Assembly: GCA_036500765.1 (NCBI GenBank)
Contig: DASYBM010000016.1
Span: 248,001-312,000 of the forward strand
Length of the DNA: 64,000 bases
Source of the DNA: Candidatus Sulfotelmatobacter sp.
GTDB lineage: Bacteria > Acidobacteriota > Terriglobia > Terriglobales > Acidobacteriaceae
Reading direction: 5' to 3'
Shown here piece after piece: positions 1 to 8,047 of the stretch (its first letter is position 1; each line of letters starts with the position of its first letter). The position numbers and the translations under genes were made by a program. Under the pieces are notes generated by a model, which made no database searches, was not told the origin of the DNA, and worked only from the letters and a program-made list of their open reading frames with translations.

Positions 1-978
1 GTAGAGCTTCCCGTCGTAAACGTCGGCGCCGTAAAGAAAATTCTTACCGGTCGTAATGCGCGTGGGCGGCGTGCCTTTCTTCAAGTCCATCAGATAAAGT
101 TCAGACTTCGTCCACCCCTCGGAAACATTGATCAGCAGCCATTTGCCATCGTTCGAGAGTTGCACGCTGGGCCAGTCTTCGGCATCGCGGCCTTCGCCAA
201 AAATCGGCTGATCGTCATTAACAGGATCGTCGCCGAGTTCGTGATAAAAAACGTGGCGGTTGTACATCTCCTGGCCGGCGGGAACATCGCCCGGTTTCGG
301 ATAACGCGTGTAATAAAAGCCGGAATTGTCATGCTTCCACGCGATCGACGCTGCGCGCGTGCGTTCAATCGTATCGGGCAGCAGCGTGCCGGTCTTGGTT
401 TCGATGATGCGCAGCGTGCTCATCTCCGACCCGCTCGGCGAAGTGCCGTAGGCAACATATTTTCCGTTGTCGCTGGGCTGATACCAGTCAAGCGCAATCG
501 TCCCATCGGCGGCGAGTTCGTTGGCGTCGACCAGAACGCGATCCGCGCCGTTGAGTCCATCGCGTACATAAAGAATCGGCTGGTTCTGCATCCCCTCGCG
601 CTTGGTATAAAAATAATGTCGTCCCGCAATCACGGGCGGCGTGACGCTGCCGATCTGCAACAATTCCGTCAGCCGCCGGTGAATAGCGTCTCGCCGGGGC
701 AGGCGATCAAGTATGGCCCGCGTGTAGGCGTTTTCTTCTTCCACCCACTTCTGTGTCTCAGGACTGTTGCCGTTCTCCAGCCAGCGATAATTGTCGAGCA
801 CCTTGGTGCCGTGAAACATATCGATCACAGGCTTCACCGGAGTTTGAGGAAGGTGCGGGGACGACGAAGAAGATGATGCCGAAGAGGACGGCGACTGGGA
901 ATCATCCCCGGCCAATACCGCAGCAGCGACTAAGAAGAAAGAAGAAAGAGCGAGGAACAAACGCAACCCTCCTGCCAT
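1..978 (-). CDS. Prolyl oligopeptidase family (S9) serine peptidase, N-terminal part, runs off window
   Basis: The frame is open from an ATG at 978 to the window edge (326 codons), so only the N-terminal half is present. Residues 1-24 form a signal peptide (hydrophobic LFLALSSFFLVAAAVLA), followed by a Ser-rich low-complexity linker. The S9A hallmark DNYRWLENG lies near residue 62, and beta-propeller sequence follows. The family cleaves after proline in short peptides, using a catalytic Ser/Asp/His that would sit beyond the edge. A signal peptide and linker suggest an exported form. Start choice: the next upstream codons leave the signal peptide, and no better start is visible. The family call is confident; the substrate is unknown. 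Confidence 0.85.
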   Translation of the reverse strand, partial: MAGGLRLFLALSSFFLVAAAVLAGDDSQSPSSSASSSSSSPHLPQTPVKPVIDMFHGTKVLDNYRWLENGNSPETQKWVEEENAYTRAILDRLPRRDAIHRRLTELLQIGSVTPPVIAGRHYFYTKREGMQNQPILYVRDGLNGADRVLVDANELAADGTIALDWYQPSDNGKYVAYGTSPSGSEMSTLRIIETKTGTLLPDTIERTRAASIAWKHDNSGFYYTRYPKPGDVPAGQEMYNRHVFYHELGDDPVNDDQPIFGEGRDAEDWPSVQLSNDGKWLLINVSEGWTKSELYLMDLKKGTPPTRITTGKNFLYGADVYDGKLY

Positions 979-1096
979 GAGAGCTCCTGTGGAACCCGTC
1001 CAATCGTGGGCAATGAAACGACTAGAAAGCTAGAGTACCAGAACGGAAGTTACGCGCCGCGCCGACGTTACCGGCGAGCCCTTTTGGAACTTCAAC

Positions 1097-1125
1097 TTTC
1101 AGACTTGCAGCCGGAATGCTATGAT
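1097..1125 (+). promoter_or_regulatory. Possible sigma-70 promoter of tRNA-Asn
   Basis: A TATGAT hexamer (1120-1125, five of six to TATAAT) is followed by a GC-rich stretch typical of stable-RNA discriminators, 43 bases before the tRNA. Seventeen bases upstream lies TTTCAG, a poor -35 match. The call rests mainly on the -10 box and its position. Confidence 0.3.
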
Positions 1126-1167
1126 AAGGCGTCGGTCCGAGATCGCGGCACACGCCCGGTCTCCACA

Positions 1168-1243
<76 letters not shown>

Positions 1244-1288
1244 TTTCTTTTTGCTTCTCGCTAATCGACCGTTTCTAATCGAGCCACT

Positions 1289-2050
1289 TCAGATGCCGGC
1301 GTACCAGGCGTATCCGGCTTCTGCGTTCGCGCCTCCGAGCCCTTTGCCGAAGCGCTTCTGGGAGTCGGTGACGGTCAGATGCGTGATGAACTTCACGCTC
1401 TTGTAGCCGAGTTGGCGAGGTACGCGCAGGCGCAGCGGGCCGCCGAAGCCGATGGGAAGATCTCCGTCGTTCATCGCGTAGGTGAGAAGAGTCTGCGGAT
1501 GCAGGGCGTCGGCCATGTCGATGCTCTCCCACCAGTCGCCGGGATCGACAGAGAAATAAACTACGTAGCGCGCCTGGGGCAGCGCGCCGGCGGCGTTCAG
1601 AACATTGATGAGCGGCGTGCCGATCCACTCGGCGATGTAGGACCAGCCTTCTTCGCACACAACTTCGGTGATCTGGCTGCTGCGTGGAAGACTTTTGATG
1701 TCGGACAGCGAAAACGATGTGGGATGCGCGACCATGCCATCGACGTCGAGGCGCCAATGGGCGAATCCCGTGGCCTGGTGGCGTTTGAAGGCATCGTTGA
1801 AGGGCGCGAGTTCGTTGGCGAAAGGAGTCTTCGAAATCATGCTGCGCGGGAACTCGCGCGCCAGCGAGTGCTTCGTGATGAGCCGCTGCGCGGCGTAGGT
1901 GAGCGTTTCGCCGGGACCGTAGATGCCGCCGCCATCGGGCGGGATGAGTCCATAGCGGCGCGCCACGGCGGCAGCCGCGGCCACGCCAGAAATGCCGGCC
2001 GCGGTGGCGAGACCGGCGGTGAGGAATTTGCGCCGGGATAGTTTGTTCAT
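1289..2050 (-). CDS. Molybdopterin-dependent oxidoreductase, sulfite-oxidase fold, Tat-exported
   Basis: A 253-residue protein with a twin-arginine signal (SRRKFLTAG, R6-R7) followed by an Ala-rich hydrophobic segment. It carries the oxidoreductase molybdopterin-binding domain (PF00174 type) from about residue 95. C132, in EVVCEEGW, is the expected Mo-coordinating cysteine. The downstream DWWESIDMADALHPQTLL block is typical of the MsrP/YedY and SorA-like group. It should be folded with its cofactor and exported by Tat to act in the periplasm. It lies 79 bases downstream of a cytochrome b on the same strand, so the pair probably forms a membrane-anchored redox module. The substrate cannot be told from the sequence. 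A paralogous module lies at 23588-25260. Confidence 0.87.
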   Translation of the reverse strand: MNKLSRRKFLTAGLATAAGISGVAAAAAVARRYGLIPPDGGGIYGPGETLTYAAQRLITKHSLAREFPRSMISKTPFANELAPFNDAFKRHQATGFAHWRLDVDGMVAHPTSFSLSDIKSLPRSSQITEVVCEEGWSYIAEWIGTPLINVLNAAGALPQARYVVYFSVDPGDWWESIDMADALHPQTLLTYAMNDGDLPIGFGGPLRLRVPRQLGYKSVKFITHLTVTDSQKRFGKGLGGANAEAGYAWYAGI

Positions 2051-2076
2051 GAGAGTTCCTCTACTTCTGCCACCGA

Positions 2077-2115
2077 GGGCGAGGACGCCCGCGGGACAGC
2101 CGGCAAGATGCCGGC
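2077..2115. repeat. Two small hairpins between cytochrome b and molybdoenzyme genes
   Basis: GGGCG-AGGA-CGCCC (2077-2090) and GCCGGC-AAGAT-GCCGGC (2099-2115) are perfect inverted repeats in the 79-base gap between the two genes. Neither has a T-tract, so they look more like dispersed palindromic repeat units or mRNA-stability hairpins than terminators. Confidence 0.55.
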
Positions 2116-2129
2116 GCTACTTTTAGCCG

Positions 2130-2939
2130 TCATTTCTGCAATCGCCAATACTTCGGGGGAACCATCGTTCCTCTATTTATGTTTCCAGTGATCATCGCCC
2201 GCATGCGACTGGTGAATCCGGCCAAAAATATCATGGCGACGTGGACGATGACGAACAGCACAAGCAATATCGTGATGAAAAAATGAAGCGTGCGCGCGGA
2301 CTGGCGGCCTCCGAGCAGATTGACGCCTGCGGGAAACGCGGAGTTAAACCCGGGCGACAGCGCGAGTCCGGTCCAGATCACGAGCGGAAACAGAACGAAG
2401 ATCACGGTGAGATATGTTGCGCGCTGCACAACGTTATAAGAAGATGCTTCGGATTCGTCCGGGCGCTTGAAACGTAGATGATTCGCGATCACGCGCGAGA
2501 AAGAATTCCACGTTCTCTCGCCCGGCGCAGGAAACAGATTGCTGCGAAAGTGGCCGGTCCACAATCCCCAGACGGCATACAGCAGGCCGACCAGCACCAC
2601 GGCCCACGCCGCCTGAAAGTGCAGATAGCGGCTCCATCCATTCGCGTCGGGCAGCGTGTAGCCGTAGCCGGTGGGAACCAAATTCCTGGACGCGGGAATC
2701 GGAATCTTGAACAGCGGAGTCGTGAGATCGTTGCCGGTTTCTCCCCAATAGAAACGCGGGTGCGAGATGACGATCTCGCCTCCGGTAATGAGCAGAGCGA
2801 AGAAGCAGACGGTCGTGATCCAATGCGTGACGCGGACGAAGGCGGCGTGCCGGGGCGTTGCGGGATTCGCGGCGGGGGTGGACACGTCGGAAGGATAGCA
2901 TGAGGTTGGGGGACACTCGATGACCGGGGAGTAAAACAT
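2130..2939 (-). CDS. Cytochrome b561-type membrane subunit partnering the molybdoenzyme
   Basis: A membrane protein of about 269 residues with four main hydrophobic segments. Histidines near or in them can serve as heme b ligands: RVTHWITTV, RYLHFQAAW, RTLHFFITI and VIVHVAMIF. This is the pattern of the prokaryotic cytochrome b561 / Ni-hydrogenase cytochrome b family, which passes electrons between quinone and a periplasmic partner. The partner is most likely the Tat-exported molybdoenzyme immediately downstream. The open frame extends upstream to 3038, but only through a GC-rich repeat (2961-3006) coding Gly/Ala/Asn, so I start at the ATG at 2939. A GTG near 2884, just before the conserved part, is an alternative. 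No strong ribosome site decides between them. Confidence 0.8.
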   Translation of the reverse strand: MFYSPVIECPPTSCYPSDVSTPAANPATPRHAAFVRVTHWITTVCFFALLITGGEIVISHPRFYWGETGNDLTTPLFKIPIPASRNLVPTGYGYTLPDANGWSRYLHFQAAWAVVLVGLLYAVWGLWTGHFRSNLFPAPGERTWNSFSRVIANHLRFKRPDESEASSYNVVQRATYLTVIFVLFPLVIWTGLALSPGFNSAFPAGVNLLGGRQSARTLHFFITILLVLFVIVHVAMIFLAGFTSRMRAMITGNINRGTMVPPKYWRLQK

Positions 2940-2960
2940 TGGTGAACGTCCCGTCTGTCC

Positions 2961-3006
2961 CCGCGTTCGCCCCGCGTTCGCCCCCGCGTTCGCGCCCCCG
3001 CGTTCG
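2961..3006. repeat. Short tandem array, four copies of CCGCGTTCG
   Basis: CCGCGTTCG begins at 2961, 2972, 2984 and 2998, separated by runs of C. The array lies just upstream of the cytochrome b start and would fall in its leader. Confidence 0.75.
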
Positions 3007-3050
3007 CCCCCATTGCCCAGTTGGTCTTCAACAGTCAAGGAGCTGGATGC

Positions 3051-3077
3051 CCCACCCGTCGTTTTCTGACGGGTGGG
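3051..3077. repeat. REP palindrome 1
   Basis: CCCACCCGTC (3051-3060), a 7-base loop, then GACGGGTGGG (3068-3077) form a perfect 10-bp stem. It is in inverted orientation to the copy at 3179-3205, which shares its arms and the flanking TGCCCC/GGGGCA, so the two make a REPIN-like pair about 100 bp apart. Confidence 0.85.
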
Positions 3078-3178
3078 TATTCGTGCCGATGATATTTGGG
3101 CGGGATTTGGTGAATGCCTTGCTTGTCACGCGTCAACGAAGGGAGGTCTGAAAGGATTCGAATTTAAGGTCTGTAGTA

Positions 3179-3205
3179 CCCACCCGTCACAGAACGACGG
3201 GTGGG
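3179..3205. repeat. REP palindrome 2
   Basis: CCCACCCGTC (3179-3188), loop ACAGAAC, GACGGGTGGG (3196-3205). The arms are identical to REP 1, in opposite orientation, and GGCA follows. It lies 109 bases upstream of the RAYT start. Confidence 0.85.
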
Positions 3206-3313
3206 GCAGCCTCGTTCGTGCTGATGGGTGAGCGAGCCAGCCTTCGGCGATTTCGCCGAAACCATGTTCACTCGTCACATCCAAAATTTCGTGTTTGTGC
3301 TACACCGTCAGAA

Positions 3314-3871
3314 ATGCCTGCAAATCTTCACCGCTACTATGGTGCGGGATACCTCCACTTCATCACCACGAGTTGCTACCAGCGGCGTCCCCTGCTCGGC
3401 ACCGCCCAGGCCCGCGATCTTTTCCTTGAAGTCATGGAGCAGGTCCGCCAGCGGCATCAATTTGTCGTGGTGGGTTACGTGGTTATGCCGGAGCATGTCC
3501 ATCTTCTATTCGGCGAACCACAGCGCGGTAATCTCTCCCTAGTGCTAGCAGCTCTGAAACAAACTTTCGCCCGCCGACTCCTGCAGAATCTTCGCCGCAG
3601 GGTCGATCCGCAAGACGGGGCGCTCTGGCGCACGCCCTTGGCGGAGGGACACGTTTGGCAGCACCGCTTTTACGACTTCGTCGTGTTCACCGATAAGAAG
3701 CGCATCGAAAAGCTGCGCTACATGCATCGCAATCCTGTGGTGCGCGGGCTCGTTCCCGAACCAGAGCTGTGGCCGTGGAGCAGCTTTCGCCACTACGCCT
3801 ACGACGAAGCAGGTCCGGTGCTGGTAAACGAAACCCGCAGGGCCGAACTCACCATCCGGAAAATCTCTTGA
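3314..3871 (+). CDS. REP-associated tyrosine transposase (RAYT, IS200/IS605-like Y1 family)
   Basis: A 185-residue HUH single-strand DNA transposase of the RAYT type. FITTSCYQRRP occurs near residue 17, the metal-binding MPEHVHLLF gives H61 and H63, and the catalytic tyrosine is probably Y136 in KLRYMHRNPV. Family members act on REP hairpins and are normally single-copy, domesticated genes. Here REP palindromes flank it on both sides (3051, 3179, 3889). I start at the ATG at 3314, where family similarity begins; an upstream extension to 3218 would run through unrelated sequence. The gene looks intact, with the motif spacing expected for its length. There are no terminal inverted repeats and no target duplication, as expected for this family. 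Confidence 0.9.
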   Translation: MPANLHRYYGAGYLHFITTSCYQRRPLLGTAQARDLFLEVMEQVRQRHQFVVVGYVVMPEHVHLLFGEPQRGNLSLVLAALKQTFARRLLQNLRRRVDPQDGALWRTPLAEGHVWQHRFYDFVVFTDKKRIEKLRYMHRNPVVRGLVPEPELWPWSSFRHYAYDEAGPVLVNETRRAELTIRKIS

Positions 3872-3888
3872 CACCAGCAGCGCGGCAA

Positions 3889-3915
3889 CCCACCCGTGAA
3901 AGTGCCACGGGTGGG
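3889..3915. repeat. REP palindrome 3 (variant arm)
   Basis: CCCACCCGTG (3889-3898), loop AAAGTGC, CACGGGTGGG (3906-3915), then GGCATCCC. It is a compensated variant of the other two: the innermost C-G pair is changed to G-C on both arms, so the stem is preserved. It lies 17 bases after the RAYT stop. Confidence 0.85.
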
Positions 3916-3977
3916 GCATCCCATTTCGTGGCGGCCACGAAACGAAATCTCGGCGGAGCCAGCCCAACTTCAAAGGC

Positions 3978-3997
3978 GGCGGACAGGAGTGTCCGCC
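3978..3997. terminator. Hairpin between convergent genes, possible bidirectional terminator or REP relative
   Basis: GGCGGACA-GGAG-TGTCCGCC is a perfect 8-bp stem with a GGAG tetraloop, between the RAYT and the convergent permease gene. No T-tract follows on either strand, so a role as terminator is a guess. The trailing CCCCAC resembles the REP flanks. Confidence 0.45.
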
Positions 3998-4008
3998 CCA
4001 CACTGGCA

Positions 4009-5886
4009 TTAGCCCTGGTGGCGGATGTACCAGGGCGCGCTTACGGTGAAGATGCGTTCGTTGCCGCGGGCGAGCAGGACCCATTCGAGCAGGCGTCCGC
4101 GCTGGTTGTGGAGGAAGTATTCATACCAGCGGTCTTCGACCAGTTCGGGGATGACGACGACGATGTTGCGGCCGGGATTTTTCTTCGACAGGTCGAGCAC
4201 GAACTGAACGACGGGGATGATGACGAAGCGGTAGGGCGACGGCAGCAGATGTAATTGCGGCGGATTTTTGCCGGCCAGGCGGAAGGGACGGTCGACGTAT
4301 TCTGCCCAGTCATCCTCGAGCAATTCGGAATGTTCGTTGGGCTCGACGTGCAGGGCGATGACTTCGGACGAAAGGCGGGCGGCGAATTCAATGCCCTGGC
4401 GGCTGATGTTGCTCCAGCGGTCGATGGCGATGACGGCGATGGGCTGCTGGGCAAGGCCTTCGGCGTCGACCGGAACTTTGCAGGTGGTCAGTTGCTTCAC
4501 GTAATGATAATGGCGGCGGACCAGAGCGAAGAGAACGATCGTCAGGGGAATAAATAATAGAGTGATCCACGCGCCTTCGGCGAATTTTGCGACCAGCACG
4601 ACGACTGTCGTGATGCCGGTGACGGTCGCGCCGAGTCCGTTGACGAATGCACTCTTTACCCAATGCGGGCCGCGTTTCTTGTGCCAGTGGATGACCATGC
4701 CGGCTTGCGAGAGGGTGAAGGCGAGAAAAGCGCCAACTGCGTAGAGGGGAATAAGCCGGTCGGTGACGCCGCCGAAAAGAATCAGCACGCCACCGCACAG
4801 GACCGCGAGAACGACGATGCCGTAGGTATAGACGAGGCGGCGTCCGCGATAGCCGAAGACGTGCGGCAGATAATTGTTCTGGGCGATGGCGCGGCACAGG
4901 CGTGGGAAATCGGCGAAGGCAGTGTTGGCCGAGAGCGAGAGCACGACAAGGATCGCGCCCATGGTCAGATAATAGAAAATTCCTTTCCCGAACACCGCAG
5001 CGGTCAGCATGGAAAGCACGCTCTGGTAGCCGGGCGCGCCGGGATCGGTAGCAGAGATGCCATAAGTTTTGACGAGATAAGAAATTCCCGCCAGCAATAC
5101 AGCCAAAAGAAAAATGATTACGGTGAGTGTGCGCTGGGCATTTTTGACCGTCGGTTCGCGGAAGGCCTTAACGCCGTTGCTGACGGCTTCTACGCCGGTG
5201 AGGGCGGTGCATCCGCTGGCGAATACTTTCAACAGCAGCCAGTAGGTGACGGCTTCAGTCATGCGCGGCGGGGCCGGGAGATTGACCACTGGCGTGGGAT
5301 GGCCTCCGCTGACGAGAACTTTGATGACTCCGGCGACGATGGTGATGAGCAGAGTGCCGACGAAAAGATAGGTGGGGACGGCGAAGGCCGTTCCGGCTTC
5401 CCGCAAGCCTCGCAGATTAAGAATTGTGATGACGATGAGAATACCGATGCAGAGGCCAACCATGTGCGGCAGCAACGAGGGAACCGCAGAGACTAATGCG
5501 CCAACTCCGGCGGAGATGCCGACGGCGGCGGTGAGAATGTAGTCCGCGAGAAGCGCGGCGGCGGCGAGCAGGCCTGCGGGCGCGCCGAGGTTGAAGCGCG
5601 CAACGGTATAAGAGCCTCCGCCGGAAGGATAGGCTTCGATGGTCTGGCGATAAGAAAAATAAACGATGATGAGCAGCGTGATGATGGCGGCGCTGACAGG
5701 AACGATATAGCGAACGCCAAGCAGTCCGAGCGGAATCAGCAGGCTGAGTGCGGCCTCCGGGCCGTAGGCGGCGGAACTGAGGCCGTCGAGTCCGAAGATC
5801 GGGATGCCTTGCACCGGGCCGATCTGCTCGGCGCGTTCGTCGCTGGTTCTGATCGGCTTTCCGACTACGAGATCAAGGATGTTCAT
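4009..5886 (-). CDS. APC-superfamily permease, KimA (YdaO)-like potassium transporter
   Basis: A 625-residue protein with about 12 hydrophobic segments up to residue ~450 and a soluble C-terminal domain of about 160 residues, close in size and layout to Bacillus KimA. GLDGLSSAAYGPEAA (D34, Y41) and LLADYILTAAVGISAG (D115, Y116, T119) match, at an offset of about two, the residues I recall as lining the K+ site in KimA (D36, Y43, D117, Y118, T121). Other APC amino-acid permeases share part of this pattern, so K+ uptake is the favoured rather than proven role. The C-terminal part resembles the USP-like domain that dimerises KimA. It stands alone, and no c-di-AMP riboswitch is evident upstream. 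Confidence 0.75.
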   Translation of the reverse strand: MNILDLVVGKPIRTSDERAEQIGPVQGIPIFGLDGLSSAAYGPEAALSLLIPLGLLGVRYIVPVSAAIITLLIIVYFSYRQTIEAYPSGGGSYTVARFNLGAPAGLLAAAALLADYILTAAVGISAGVGALVSAVPSLLPHMVGLCIGILIVITILNLRGLREAGTAFAVPTYLFVGTLLITIVAGVIKVLVSGGHPTPVVNLPAPPRMTEAVTYWLLLKVFASGCTALTGVEAVSNGVKAFREPTVKNAQRTLTVIIFLLAVLLAGISYLVKTYGISATDPGAPGYQSVLSMLTAAVFGKGIFYYLTMGAILVVLSLSANTAFADFPRLCRAIAQNNYLPHVFGYRGRRLVYTYGIVVLAVLCGGVLILFGGVTDRLIPLYAVGAFLAFTLSQAGMVIHWHKKRGPHWVKSAFVNGLGATVTGITTVVVLVAKFAEGAWITLLFIPLTIVLFALVRRHYHYVKQLTTCKVPVDAEGLAQQPIAVIAIDRWSNISRQGIEFAARLSSEVIALHVEPNEHSELLEDDWAEYVDRPFRLAGKNPPQLHLLPSPYRFVIIPVVQFVLDLSKKNPGRNIVVVIPELVEDRWYEYFLHNQRGRLLEWVLLARGNERIFTVSAPWYIRHQG

Positions 5887-5916
5887 GGGATGGTCTTCGC
5901 CGCTGGGAGGAACTAT

Positions 5917-5982
5917 TTAACCACAGAGATCGCGCTGGAACACAGGGTTACCCTCTGTGCTCTCAGTGTCCTCTGTGGTTAA
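5917..5982. repeat. Palindromic intergenic element with nested hairpins
   Basis: TTAACCACAGAG (5917-5928) and CTCTGTGGTTAA (5971-5982) are a perfect 12-bp inverted repeat. A smaller inverted repeat sits between them (CACAGGG with CCCTCTGTG at 5941-5959). It lies between the divergent permease and PNGase A-like genes. Its size and ends suggest a MITE-like or REP-type dispersed element. Only one copy is in this window. Confidence 0.6.
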
Positions 5983-6097
5983 GATTTTGTTCGGCTTGAC
6001 ACTTGCGGCACCGAACTGCAACACTTCTTTCCCGTGCGAAACTGCCGCAAGAGCCTTGCGGGGCGCGGCTTTCAGCAATTTCTGAGGAGGTTCTCCC

Positions 6098-7807
6098 GTG
6101 TGCCAAAACAAATCTGCTAATTTCCTGCTTTGTTCTGCGATGCCGGTTTCTGCAATCAGGTGCTTGGTCGTGGCTTTCCTGGCGTTTGCGCCCTCGGCTT
6201 TCGCCTCTGGGCCGTACGTGATTGGATTATCGAATACGGTAACGGCCGATCCCAACATCACACGTCCGTCAACCACGCCCTGCATCGTGCAACTCATGAG
6301 CGATGCGGAGTTCGATAACTTCAACCCCGTGTCGTTCAACTATGCGCCGCCGGCGGATTGTCCGGGGCCGTGGGCGAAGGTGGTTTTCACCGCCGATATC
6401 AATGTGACGGCGGGAGTACAGTACGACCGCACGGCGAATTTCTGGCTGGGGCCGACGAACATTTACTTCGGGACCACGGCCGAACCGTCGTCAACACTCG
6501 GGCCATCGTGGCACGTGGAAAGTGACCTCACCGACTACAGTCCGATTTTCCAGACCTCGCAGCAGGGCACGGCGGACATCGGCAACCTTGTGAACAGCAC
6601 CTATACGGGGATCATTTTTGCCAGTTCCACGTTGGAGTTTTATCCCCTGGCAAAGGGGCAGACGGCGCCGGTGACCGCTAACGAAGTATTCGCCCTCTCG
6701 GCCGGATCGACTGGAGGGACGGTCGGGCTGACTTCAACCACGAGCACGTTGTCGGGCACATTCACGCTGCCGACGAACATTGAGAACGCGTATCTCGACG
6801 TTTATGCGCAGAGCCAGAACGACGACGAGTTCTGGTATACCTGCGTGCCCAACGATGTTTCCGGCGAACTGTTCAGCTGCGGGAACACGGGCTTCCGCGA
6901 AACTGAAATTACGGTCGACGGATCGCCGGCGGGCGTAGCGCCGATCTTTCCGTGGATTTTTACAGGCGGCATCGATCCCTGGTTGTGGTTCCCCATTCCG
7001 GGGGTGCAGACGCTGAACTTTACGCCGTATCGGGTGAACCTCACGCCCTTCGCTGCGATTCTGAGCAACGGCCAGCCGCACACCATTTCGCTCAGCGTCT
7101 ACAACTCAGACAACTATTTTTCGGCGACCGCCTCGCTGCTGGTTTATCTGGATGCTGGCTCGACTTCGGTCAGCGGAGCGCTGACCAGGAACACGCTGAC
7201 GGCGGCTCCATCGCCGGTCGTGACCGAGAATCTGAAGGTTGGCAACACGATTACCGGAACCGTGGGCGTGAAGTCCAACCGCAACTTCACGATCAGCGGA
7301 TACGTGAATACTTCGCACGGGAAGGTCACAACAACTATTAACCAGGGCGTGAACTTCTCGAATAATCAGAGCTTCGACATCACCAACACCGAGTATGTGC
7401 AGGACATCAATCAGAGCAGCAGCGTGAATACCACGACGACTGTGGCGACCACGGGGCAGCCGACGGTGACCTACACGCACAACCTGCAGTTTCCGCTGAC
7501 TATGGATATTTCGCAGATCACGCAATCCAACGGCGACATCAACCAGACGACCAAGGCGTGGCAAACCTACGATGTGCAGAACACTACAAAACAGGGCGGC
7601 GTGATCACCTACCTGAGTCTGCTGACGAACGCCGGGCAGCATCAGGACACGTTAGAGTTCGACTCCAGCTTTAACCTGCTGGGAAACTCGAACCAGTCGG
7701 CGTCGCAACTCTATAACGACACCGATTCTACCGGTGTGAATCTGTACTGCACGCTGTCGGCGGCGAATAATGTGCTGACCGCGTTCAGTCCGACTTGTTC
7801 GCAATAG
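6098..7807 (+). CDS. Secreted PNGase A-like peptide-N-glycosidase
   Basis: A 569-residue protein with a signal peptide (hydrophobic part about residues 20-36, ending AFASG). Residues ~75-185 closely follow the plant PNGase A N-terminal domain (PF12222): PWAKVVFTADINVTAG, YDRTANFWLG, IYFGTTAEP, WHVESDLTDYS, then GNLVNSTYTG. The family hydrolyses the glycosyl-asparagine bond of N-glycoproteins, releasing N-glycans. The start is GTG at 6098, fixed by a strong ribosome site (TGAGGAGG, 6083-6090) seven bases upstream. The last 170 residues are rich in Thr, Asn and Gln and look like extracellular beta structure. The next gene on the same strand is also a secreted putative hydrolase, which suggests breakdown of external glycoconjugates. 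Confidence 0.8.
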   Translation: MCQNKSANFLLCSAMPVSAIRCLVVAFLAFAPSAFASGPYVIGLSNTVTADPNITRPSTTPCIVQLMSDAEFDNFNPVSFNYAPPADCPGPWAKVVFTADINVTAGVQYDRTANFWLGPTNIYFGTTAEPSSTLGPSWHVESDLTDYSPIFQTSQQGTADIGNLVNSTYTGIIFASSTLEFYPLAKGQTAPVTANEVFALSAGSTGGTVGLTSTTSTLSGTFTLPTNIENAYLDVYAQSQNDDEFWYTCVPNDVSGELFSCGNTGFRETEITVDGSPAGVAPIFPWIFTGGIDPWLWFPIPGVQTLNFTPYRVNLTPFAAILSNGQPHTISLSVYNSDNYFSATASLLVYLDAGSTSVSGALTRNTLTAAPSPVVTENLKVGNTITGTVGVKSNRNFTISGYVNTSHGKVTTTINQGVNFSNNQSFDITNTEYVQDINQSSSVNTTTTVATTGQPTVTYTHNLQFPLTMDISQITQSNGDINQTTKAWQTYDVQNTTKQGGVITYLSLLTNAGQHQDTLEFDSSFNLLGNSNQSASQLYNDTDSTGVNLYCTLSAANNVLTAFSPTCSQ

Positions 7808-7850
7808 AAGCGAAATCGAATAAAGACCTTGGCTTCTTGCATTTGCGTGT

Positions 7851-7886
7851 CCCACTCTAGCCGCAAAGAGCGCGGCTGGAATGGGG
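7851..7886. repeat. REP-like hairpin with TGGGGCA flank
   Basis: An AGCCGC-AAAGAGC-GCGGCT hairpin (7859-7877) lies within an outer CCCA...TGGG pairing (7851-7854 with 7882-7885), followed by GCA. The 3' TGGGGCA flank and 7-base loop match the REP copies at 3051-3915, so this may be a diverged family member. It lies 50 bases after the PNGase A-like stop. Confidence 0.5.
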
Positions 7887-8047
7887 CAACCCTCGTCCTC
7901 TCTCTTTAATATTTTCTTTTCTCCTCTTTTCTCCTCATCCTCATCTTGGGTTGGCAACGGTTCGGTGTGCATTTTCTTTCATCATTCTCGGGCGGGCGGA
8001 ATTCTCATAGAATACCTTTCAACTTGGACGGTATAAAAAAGGTCACT

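Noticed and set aside
160-876. A 238-codon plus-strand frame at the window start
   Set aside because: Complement of the prolyl oligopeptidase, which has a signal peptide and family motif.
2961-3006. CRISPR-like array
   Set aside because: Units are only 9 bp with 2-5 bp spacing of C residues; no spacers and no cas genes anywhere in the window.
3218-3313. Longer RAYT start at 3218
   Set aside because: The added residues are unlike the family, which starts at the MPANLHRYYG-type sequence.
5887-6097. c-di-AMP (ydaO) riboswitch upstream of the KimA-like gene
   Set aside because: The region is filled by a palindromic repeat and I could not find the conserved riboswitch core.
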